Source: an uncultured bacterium
GTDB taxonomy: Bacteria > Bacillota_I > Bacilli_A > Acholeplasmatales > Anaeroplasmataceae
Reading direction: 5' to 3'
NCBI GenBank assembly: GCA_949291115.1
Contig: CASETY010000002.1
Location: forward strand, 74,348-123,002
Length of the DNA: 48,655 bases
Numbering within the stretch: the first letter of the stretch is position 1; every line of letters starts with the position of its first letter. Under the pieces are notes generated by a model. That model did not search any database. It saw only the letters and a list, made by a program, of their open reading frames with translations, and was not told the origin of the DNA. The translations under genes and the position numbers were made by a program. Shown here in pieces: positions 42,668-48,655 of the stretch.

Positions 42668-44026
42668 TTATTCACTACCTTTCAATGATGGATTTAAAGC
42701 ATCTCTTAAACCATTACCAAATAAGTTAAAGGAAATCATTAATAAAGAGATAATAACTGCTGGGAAAGCAATTAATGCTGGATAAGAACCAATATATTGT
42801 TGGTTATTAGATAATACCGCCCCAAATGATTTAGAACCTTCTAAACCTAAACCTAAATATGATAAAGAAGCTTCTGTAAAGATTAAGCTTGGAATCATTA
42901 AAACACTTGAAGTAACAATTGTACCTAAAGCATTTGGTAAAATGTGACGGAAAATTAAGCGTTTATCGCTTGAACCTAAAGTTCTAGAAGCCAATACATA
43001 TTCACGGCCTTTAAAACGATAGAACTGTGTACGTGTAATACTAGATGTTCCCATCCAACCGGTTATACAAAGTGCACAACCAAATACAAATAAAGAGTCA
43101 CCAAAATTAAGACGGAATAAAGTAACCATAACTACTAATGGAATACCGCCTAAGATATCTTTAAAACGTTCCATGAATAAATCGACGTTACCACCGAAAT
43201 AACCAGAAACAGCACCCCATACTAAACCAAAGCTAAAACAAATAGCCGCAATTAAAATTGCGAAAACAAATGAATAGCGTAAACCATTAAGTGAGAATTT
43301 TAAACAGTCACGACCTAAACCATCTGTACCAAAAATAAATTTTGGCATTTCATCGTAACCTAAATATTTATAATAAGTAACTATTGCATTAGCAGAACCA
43401 GTAAAGTCACAACTTGTAACTTCTTCTACCGGACATTCATCACTTAATTTTTCAAAAGTAACTTCTCCAGTTGTTGTATCATATGTATATGTACACCAAC
43501 CATTAGCTACGTAGCGTTCCATATCATATAACGCAACTAATTGTTCATTTAAACCATAAACTGATTTATATTCATCATAGACAAAGTCGCAAACCATAAT
43601 GCCGCCTTCTTGTCTAACGTTTTTAACTTCAATAATACAATCTTTTTTGAAGTTTGTAGAAGATGGCATACCAGTAGTGCTGTCATAAGGTTGAGCTTTA
43701 TAAGTTTTTGTACCATCCCAAAAACCTGAACCTTGTTCAAATAATTTTGGAACTAATAATTTTTCATATGGGCGTGAACCTTCTATTTGATAAGGTGAAA
43801 TAATAGGTACAAAAATCGCACTAAGCATGATAATTAAAATAATTATCGCCCCTACTACTGACGCTTTATTTTTACAAAAACGTCTAAAAGCATCCTTAAC
43901 GAAAGTTGTAGGTTTAGTTTCAAACTCAACGTCATGAATTTTCTTATCTACTTGAACTAAAGAAAATTCATCTTTATTTAAATTAACTTCTTGGCCTAAG
44001 GCATCAATAATTTTTACATCACTCAT
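42668..44026 (-). CDS. oppC: oligopeptide ABC transporter permease OppC, with extracytoplasmic insertion
   Basis: Permease half of the importer. The EAA loop that docks the ATPase is EYVLASRTLGSSDKRLIFRH (about 342-361) and the family motif FGTDGLGRD is at 232-240. Six membrane helices. At 452 residues it is about 150 longer than usual, because about 145 residues (82-228), with several cysteines and aromatic residues, are inserted after helix 1, on the outside. The ATG overlaps the oppB stop by one base. Confidence 0.94.
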   Translation of the reverse strand: MSDVKIIDALGQEVNLNKDEFSLVQVDKKIHDVEFETKPTTFVKDAFRRFCKNKASVVGAIIILIIMLSAIFVPIISPYQIEGSRPYEKLLVPKLFEQGSGFWDGTKTYKAQPYDSTTGMPSSTNFKKDCIIEVKNVRQEGGIMVCDFVYDEYKSVYGLNEQLVALYDMERYVANGWCTYTYDTTTGEVTFEKLSDECPVEEVTSCDFTGSANAIVTYYKYLGYDEMPKFIFGTDGLGRDCLKFSLNGLRYSFVFAILIAAICFSFGLVWGAVSGYFGGNVDLFMERFKDILGGIPLVVMVTLFRLNFGDSLFVFGCALCITGWMGTSSITRTQFYRFKGREYVLASRTLGSSDKRLIFRHILPNALGTIVTSSVLMIPSLIFTEASLSYLGLGLEGSKSFGAVLSNNQQYIGSYPALIAFPAVIISLLMISFNLFGNGLRDALNPSLKGSE

Positions 44027-45063
44027 TATTTCTTAGCCCCCATTCTAATTCTTGGATCAATAAAGCCATAAGATAAGTCTAACACTACTCCGGCTACTAA
44101 CCCAATTAAAGTATATACAGCCATATCAACTAATAAAACATTATAATCTTTTGAATTTAATGCCGTTAAGAATAAACGACCAATACCAGGAACACCATAT
44201 AAGGTTTCAAGAATCATTGAACCTGCTAAAACGGCAATAACTTCCGCTAAGATTGAAGGAACAATCGGTACCATCGCATTTCTTAAAGCGTGTCTAATAA
44301 TAGCTTGTCTTTTTGTTAAACCTTTAGTTCTAGCTAATAATAAATATTCACTAGACATAACTTCACAAAGTTCAGCACGTGTAAAACGAGCATAACCAGC
44401 AATTGAACCAAATGATAAACAGCATACTGGAACAATATAACCTAGAGCTTTAGTAGCTGTTGTAGCTGATTCTGATGGCCACTGAGTTGGTAACCATCCT
44501 AATGTATAACAGAAAATAAGCATTAAGAAAGTAATTAAAATGAAACTTGGGATCGAAATAAAGATCATAACCCCCGTTGAAATAATATGGTCGGTTGGTT
44601 TATTTTTCTTTAAAGCAGCCCAAATACCAAGTAAAATACCAAGTGGAACGGCTACAATTACAGAAATTATATTTATTGAAACTGTAACTGGTAGTCTTTC
44701 CATAATAATACTCATCGCACCAACATTTGGTTTAATAATTGTAGATGTACCCCAGTCCCAAGCAGTAATAATGTTTTTAAACCACATAAATAATTGCGTT
44801 AAAACTGGTGTTTGATAAAAGTAATGCCATCTACCAGAACCATCTTGATAACTCCATAACATTTCCCCATAATTATTTCTAGCGAAACGGAAGTCTAATA
44901 CGTAACCTTTATTAACTTGATCACGGTAATATGAAAACATTGCTTCATCTGTTCCAACTGGACGTTGGAAAGGCAACAATTTTATCAAAATAAACGTAAA
45001 AGTTAAAATAATTATTGTTGAAATTAAAGCTAAAATAAGTCTTTTAACTACGTATTTCCACAT
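44026..45063 (-). CDS. oppB: oligopeptide ABC transporter permease OppB
   Basis: Partner permease. A first membrane helix (about 10-28) is followed by an unusually long external segment of about 80 residues (NKGYVLDFRFARNNYGEMLW and beyond), then five more helices and the EAA loop EYLLLARTKGLTKRQAIIRH (about 237-256), and near the end GVPGIGRLFLTALNSKDY. 345 residues. AAGGAG lies 8 bases before the ATG, and a separate promoter stands upstream, after the oppA terminator. Confidence 0.95.
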   Translation of the reverse strand: MWKYVVKRLILALISTIIILTFTFILIKLLPFQRPVGTDEAMFSYYRDQVNKGYVLDFRFARNNYGEMLWSYQDGSGRWHYFYQTPVLTQLFMWFKNIITAWDWGTSTIIKPNVGAMSIIMERLPVTVSINIISVIVAVPLGILLGIWAALKKNKPTDHIISTGVMIFISIPSFILITFLMLIFCYTLGWLPTQWPSESATTATKALGYIVPVCCLSFGSIAGYARFTRAELCEVMSSEYLLLARTKGLTKRQAIIRHALRNAMVPIVPSILAEVIAVLAGSMILETLYGVPGIGRLFLTALNSKDYNVLLVDMAVYTLIGLVAGVVLDLSYGFIDPRIRMGAKK

Positions 45064-45092
45064 TTACACCACTCCTTTTTAAAATTTCTTTT

Positions 45093-45121
45093 ATTATAAA
45101 TAAATATATGCTTAAAAACAA
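45093..45121 (-). promoter_or_regulatory. internal promoter for oppBCDF
   Basis: Minus strand -35 TTGTTT (45116-45121), 17-base spacer, -10 TATAAT (45093-45098), 29 bases before the oppB ATG and downstream of the oppA terminator. Confidence 0.7.
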
Positions 45122-45145
45122 GGCTTTTTTAGTAAAACCCTTCAT

Positions 45146-45184
45146 AAAAATAATAGACTGGCTGAGACCTTCAACCAGTCTATT
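45146..45184 (-). terminator. oppA terminator/attenuator
   Basis: A 10-bp stem AATAGACTGG/CCAGTCTATT (45152-45161 with 45175-45184) followed on the minus strand by a T-rich tail, 20 bases after the oppA stop. Such hairpins commonly let the binding protein be made in excess over the permease. Confidence 0.8.
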
Positions 45185-45203
45185 TTTTATAATTTTAAGC
45201 TAA

Positions 45204-47786
45204 TTATTCAGCACGTGGTGGGAATACACCAGATAATGAAACTAATTGTGTAGAAACGTGTTCTTTATCGTTATGATCAACTAATGTTTGATTTAAAATT
45301 AAATCAATTGACATTGAACCAGCATATTCATCTGCTAATTCAAATGGAATATTAATTGTTAAGACGCCGTTTTCATATTTAGCTTTATCCATTACTGAAA
45401 CTTCTGAATAACCATCTTCATTTGGATATTCATAACAACATAATACAACATCTGCTAATTCAACTTTACATTTAGCGAAATTAGACATATTTAATTTAAT
45501 TTCAATAGTTCTTGAATTGTTGTCATCTGGGTTATGAACGTTCTTAGTCATAACTGCACTATAAGTTGTAGCTAATGAACCATCAGATGCAACGATAGCA
45601 CCTGTATCAGCAGCTTTCCATAATGCATCATATGTGAATTCATGACCATCCCATTCAATTGTATCATAATCAGGATCATTTGTAGAAGGACCCCAGTTTA
45701 ATGTAAAGCCTGAAGAGTTATCACTCTTTAATACTTCCATGAAGTTAAGTGGGTTTAATGTATTACCAGAAATACCACCTAAAGCGATATCAAATTGACC
45801 AACCATCATCTTGCTGTAATAAATATCTTCATAGTTAACAACATATGTATGATTTAATTCTAAATTTAAGCCTGTATTAGCAGCTTCCCAAATTGGATCG
45901 ATATAAGCATTTAAATCTGCACCACCTGTATCAATTTGAGATTGTGCTTGCCAGCATACTTCTAGAGTAATTGTATCGCCAACTTTATATGTACCATTAG
46001 CAATTAATGCATCTGCAGCTTTCTTGAAATATTGAGCAGCTAATGCTTCATTATAACCATATTTAGATAAAGTATCACCATAATATTCTTTTAATACCTT
46101 TTGGTGAGCAGGTGTTGCATTATAAGATTCACCAGTTTCCGGATTTGACATATATGCATCACTAAAGTAGTTAACAGATGGAGTTAAACCACGTTTTTCA
46201 GCATAATTTTCTCTATTAATTGATAAAGATAAGCCATGTAAGAAATCTTCATTACTCATAATAGGTTTTAAATCCCAATAACCACTAGCTGGAGTTTGGG
46301 TAACTGAACCATTTACACCAAATAATGCTTCCCATTCTTCAGCTGTACATGTATTTAAATTCATCTTAGCAGTTGAAGAACCTTTAGTTTTTTGAGTACC
46401 TTTAGTATCAATATTTGCTTCTAATTGTGTTTGAGGAATACCTACTGAATCTAAGTGATCCTTATTAAATTCCTTCCAACCCCATTCTAGATCTTCACCA
46501 GCTGCTGGAGCAATTAAGCAATATACACCATCCCATTGATAACGATGTTCACCACCTAATACATCAGCACTAACTGTAGTGTTTTTCTTCATTACATATT
46601 CTTGAGCATTCCAAGCTTCAATATAGAATGGACCAGTTGATAATGTTGTATCAACAGGTGACCAATTCATATCAGTAACTGAAGAACCAAAATTCTTGAA
46701 ACCTTTAATTTCTTTAACAAAGTCAGCTGGAATTGGTTCATATAAACTACTTGATAAATAATACATAGCATAGAAAGGAGTACATGGAGTTACGAATGTA
46801 AACTCTAAATATGCTTTACCATTTTCTTCTTTAGCTTTAATACCTACATTATCCCAAGCTTCTTGATCGAAACCTTTAGATGTAGCATTATAATATTCTT
46901 GAGCACCTTTAATAGCTTGTGAACCAGTTAAACCATCAGTACCACGAGCTAAACCATTAGATGAATTCCATAATTCTTTAAATGGAGTTAAATAATCATC
47001 TAAAACAACTTCTCTACCGTTGTAATCAGCGTTATCAGAATCTGGACTAATAGCATATTTCATATCTGCGCCAGTTCTTACATAAATTCTATATGTGCTG
47101 AAACTTGATGGTTGACCAGTAAACTCTGTAACTGTATTACCATCTTCATCTACTGGAATTGGACGGTATTGTACTTCACCATCTACAGTAATTTTATTTT
47201 CTTCTGTAGCTAATGATGGATACCATTCATATGTAGTTTTAGTATCCATATCTAATCTTTGGCCAAAATAGCTACTAGATACATAAGCAAAAGCGTCACC
47301 TACTGTTTCACCTTGACTATTCCAATAGTTAACAGTTTCAGGGTTAGTAACTTCATAAGTATGATAGTAAGTTTTATAACTATCTACTACATTTAGTGGA
47401 CGTGTAGCTTTACCTTCTTCTAAAACACCAAAACCATAACCAGTTACATAAGTGTGGAAATCTTCACCAGCACCATTTTTTTCACCAGTTGTAGCTGTTG
47501 GAAGTTCAAGACGGCTATTTACTTTTACATAACCACCATCATCATATAATACTAGACCTGTTAAGTTGTTTTTCATTGCGAATTCTTCTAACAAACCTAA
47601 GATTTCAGTTCTATCGCTATATGATGAATCTACGTAACTATAGTAGTCACCACTTGTTGCAACTGCTTTGGCACTTGCATCACTTGTAAAGTCGTAATCT
47701 TCATAATTTACTTTGTCTTTACAAGAGGCTAATGATAAGCCAAGTAAAGCAGCTAGAGCAACTGTTCCAATTGTCCTTTTTTTCAT
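45204..47786 (-). CDS. oppA: oligopeptide-binding lipoprotein OppA
   Basis: Extracellular solute-binding protein (SBP family 5). Signal peptide MKKRTIGTVALAALLGLSL with lipobox LASC puts the lipidated cysteine at residue 22. The family region includes PLNVVDSYKTYYHTYE, AISPDSDNADYNGREVVLDD, STGPFYIEAWNAQEYVMKKN, GLSLSINRENYAEKRG and MVGQFDIALGGISG. At 860 residues it is about 300 longer than usual. About 120 residues at the C-terminus (from about residue 740) look like an added beta-sandwich domain with no match I know. Strong GGAGGT and its own promoter. Confidence 0.93.
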   Translation of the reverse strand: MKKRTIGTVALAALLGLSLASCKDKVNYEDYDFTSDASAKAVATSGDYYSYVDSSYSDRTEILGLLEEFAMKNNLTGLVLYDDGGYVKVNSRLELPTATTGEKNGAGEDFHTYVTGYGFGVLEEGKATRPLNVVDSYKTYYHTYEVTNPETVNYWNSQGETVGDAFAYVSSSYFGQRLDMDTKTTYEWYPSLATEENKITVDGEVQYRPIPVDEDGNTVTEFTGQPSSFSTYRIYVRTGADMKYAISPDSDNADYNGREVVLDDYLTPFKELWNSSNGLARGTDGLTGSQAIKGAQEYYNATSKGFDQEAWDNVGIKAKEENGKAYLEFTFVTPCTPFYAMYYLSSSLYEPIPADFVKEIKGFKNFGSSVTDMNWSPVDTTLSTGPFYIEAWNAQEYVMKKNTTVSADVLGGEHRYQWDGVYCLIAPAAGEDLEWGWKEFNKDHLDSVGIPQTQLEANIDTKGTQKTKGSSTAKMNLNTCTAEEWEALFGVNGSVTQTPASGYWDLKPIMSNEDFLHGLSLSINRENYAEKRGLTPSVNYFSDAYMSNPETGESYNATPAHQKVLKEYYGDTLSKYGYNEALAAQYFKKAADALIANGTYKVGDTITLEVCWQAQSQIDTGGADLNAYIDPIWEAANTGLNLELNHTYVVNYEDIYYSKMMVGQFDIALGGISGNTLNPLNFMEVLKSDNSSGFTLNWGPSTNDPDYDTIEWDGHEFTYDALWKAADTGAIVASDGSLATTYSAVMTKNVHNPDDNNSRTIEIKLNMSNFAKCKVELADVVLCCYEYPNEDGYSEVSVMDKAKYENGVLTINIPFELADEYAGSMSIDLILNQTLVDHNDKEHVSTQLVSLSGVFPPRAE

Positions 47787-47805
47787 ATTGTATACCTCCT
47801 AGACG

Positions 47806-47843
47806 ATATTAAAACCAATCATTTTCTGCCCTGATTTTAATAT
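47806..47843 (-). promoter_or_regulatory. hairpin in the oppA leader
   Basis: In the leader RNA ATATTAAAA (47835-47843 on the complement) pairs with TTTTAATAT (47806-47814), with an inner TCA/TGA pairing. It lies between the promoter and the ribosome-binding site. No riboswitch family is recognised. Confidence 0.4.
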
Positions 47844-47852
47844 ATGTCACTT

Positions 47853-47880
47853 ATTATACTCATAATTTTTAAAAATGCAA
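47853..47880 (-). promoter_or_regulatory. oppA promoter
   Basis: Minus strand -35 TTGCAT (47875-47880), 16-base spacer, -10 TATAAT (47853-47858). Confidence 0.65.
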
Positions 47881-47961
47881 CCCCAATTTTCTTTTTTTCG
47901 AGTGAAAGGGCTTTAATTATATATAATATTCGACTTTTTTAACTCTTTATAAATCTAAAAC

Positions 47962-48005
47962 ATAAAAAGGGGGTTTTTTCGAATAAAATTCGATTATACC
48001 CCCTT
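47962..48005 (-). terminator. terminator of the DUF3899-like gene
   Basis: A two-tier hairpin: outer stem of GGGGG/CCCCC with flanking AA/TT (47967-47974 with 47998-48005) and an inner stem TCGAAT/ATTCGA (47979-47984 with 47988-47993), followed on the minus strand by T5. Confidence 0.8.
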
Positions 48006-48013
48006 AAAATAAG

Positions 48014-48048
48014 GCGTTTTTGAATATAATTCAATATAACGCTTTTTT
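48014..48048. repeat. inverted repeat next to the DUF3899-like gene
   Basis: Outer stem GCGTT/AACGC (48014-48018 with 48038-48042) and inner TTGAAT/ATTCAA (48020-48025 with 48029-48034). The T6 run is on the plus-strand side, so as a terminator it would face the wrong way for the minus-strand gene beside it. Confidence 0.55.
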
Positions 48049-48061
48049 ATCTAATTATATT

Positions 48062-48475
48062 CTAAATTAACGCGAAACAGATAAGCCCTAAAATTATGAA
48101 AAATGAAGCATTTATAAAATATGATAAAAAATTTAATTTTTTTAATTTTCTTTTCTCTTTTTTTATTTCTGAATACTCATAAAGTGATACTCTGGCGCCA
48201 TAATTAGTCTTTTCTCTTGTAAATAAATAAGAAAAAACATCAAAGCCACCAAATAAATTTACAACTGAAAACATACCTAAACAAAAGACAATTACGCCAG
48301 CAATAAAAAAACCATCTGAATAATATATAGGTAAAATCCAACTATCGTGTTTAGTATTTAAAGATAGATATAATATAGTAATTAAAAGGCCTGTAATAAA
48401 AGCACTTAAAAGCTTTAGCCAATATAGTTTAAAAAATTCTTTTAGTTTTAAGAAAAATTTTTTTCTTTTTGACAT
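48062..48475 (-). CDS. DUF3899-like membrane protein
   Basis: A 137-residue protein with a basic N-terminus (MSKRKKFFLKLKEFFK) and three hydrophobic segments (about 18-40, 52-75 and 118-137). The central segment NLFGGFDVFSYLF followed by a Tyr/Lys/Glu-rich cytoplasmic stretch (LYEYSEIKKEKRKLKKL) resembles DUF3899 proteins of Bacilli, whose function is unknown. GGAGG lies 7 bases before the ATG. Confidence 0.65.
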   Translation of the reverse strand: MSKRKKFFLKLKEFFKLYWLKLLSAFITGLLITILYLSLNTKHDSWILPIYYSDGFFIAGVIVFCLGMFSVVNLFGGFDVFSYLFTREKTNYGARVSLYEYSEIKKEKRKLKKLNFLSYFINASFFIILGLICFALI

Positions 48476-48503
48476 AGTTATTCCTCCTAAATGAAGTTAT
48501 TTA

Positions 48504-48512
48504 AGTATACCA
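48504..48512 (-). promoter_or_regulatory. extended -10 promoter for the DUF3899-like gene
   Basis: Minus strand TGG-TATACT (TATACT at 48504-48509), with only a weak -35. It follows the tRNA terminator. Confidence 0.5.
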
Positions 48513-48522
48513 TATATATAAT

Positions 48523-48547
48523 AAAAAATCACCTCAAAAAGGTGATT
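48523..48547 (-). terminator. terminator after tRNA-Asn
   Basis: A perfect 8-bp stem AATCACCT/AGGTGATT (48527-48534 with 48540-48547) followed on the minus strand by T4-6. Confidence 0.85.
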
Positions 48548-48558
48548 AAAAATCAGAG

Positions 48559-48635
48559 TGGCGCCCACACACGGACTTGAACCGCGGACCCTCTGATTAA
48601 CAGTCAGATGCTCTAACCAACTGAGCTATGTAGGC
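48559..48635 (-). tRNA. tRNA-Asn (anticodon GUU)
   Basis: 77 bases on the minus strand. The acceptor stem GCCTACA pairs with TGTGGGC, with G73 and an encoded CCA. D arm GCTC/GAGC, anticodon stem TCTGA/TCAGA around CTGTTAA (anticodon GTT), T arm CGCGG-TTCAAGT-CCGTG. All stems form, so it should be functional. Confidence 0.96.
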
Positions 48636-48655
48636 ATATATAAAATTAAAAAGAG

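Noticed and set aside
1-48655. CRISPR arrays, insertion sequences, prophage or integrase genes
   Set aside because: No regularly spaced direct repeats, transposase, recombinase or phage structural genes were seen; gene order is mostly vertical core genome.
1-48655. Genetic code 4 (UGA as tryptophan)
   Set aside because: All genes are full length under the standard code and conserved tryptophans are TGG; only avoidance of UGA as a stop is supported.

Overview
The window is AT-rich, gene-dense bacterial chromosome from a low-GC Firmicute. The gene order cysS-mrnC-rlmB-(sigma factor)-rpmG-secE-nusG, the intact S10-spc-alpha ribosomal cluster, zinc-type L33/L36/S14, the YutD/Nfu/YuiD group and strong TTGnnn-17-TATAAT promoters all fit Bacilli. 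The anaerobic class III ribonucleotide reductase and the oxygen-sensitive dehydratase-activase proteins point to an anaerobe. Enlarged Opp proteins and near-absence of UGA stops suggest a small-genome lineage near Erysipelotrichia, RF39 or the Mollicutes. That placement is inference. The standard code fits, since tryptophan is TGG wherever checked.

Layout. Positions 1-9000 (minus strand) hold the start of ssb, rpsF, an ABC-ATPase gene remnant, nusG, secE, rpmG, a SigH-position sigma factor, rlmB, a very large P-type ATPase, mini-RNase III and cysS. Next come a GLUG-repeat lipoprotein (9003-10622, minus) and, divergent from it, the only plus-strand operon (10811-14994), which encodes an orphan acyl-CoA dehydratase activase and a separate HgdB-like subunit. 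A bidirectional terminator separates these from a tightly overlapping minus-strand operon (15015-17749: ClC channel, NUDIX hydrolase, small unknown protein, PAP2 phosphatase). Then follow nrdD-nrdG-dut (17836-20949), pgi, yutD-nfu-yuiD and an RluA-type pseudouridine synthase.

Positions 25233-38947 are one continuous translation cluster from rpsJ to rplQ, with secY, adk, infA and rpoA, lacking only map between adk and infA. It is driven by a consensus promoter and a structured leader. Positions 39185-47786 carry a complete oligopeptide ABC importer (oppA, then oppB-C-D-F with its own promoter). All five Opp subunits are enlarged: both ATPases carry long coiled-coil insertions and both permeases have big extracytoplasmic loops. 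The window ends with a small DUF3899-like membrane protein and tRNA-Asn(GUU).

Most unusual points: the P-type ATPase with about 290 residues of beta-type repeats in its M9-M10 external loop; the paired coiled-coil insertions in OppD and OppF; the orphan two-gene dehydratase-activase operon; an ABC-ATPase relic beside the rpsF promoter; and the pgi leader, where a perfect 22-bp inverted repeat separates the ribosome-binding site from the start codon.
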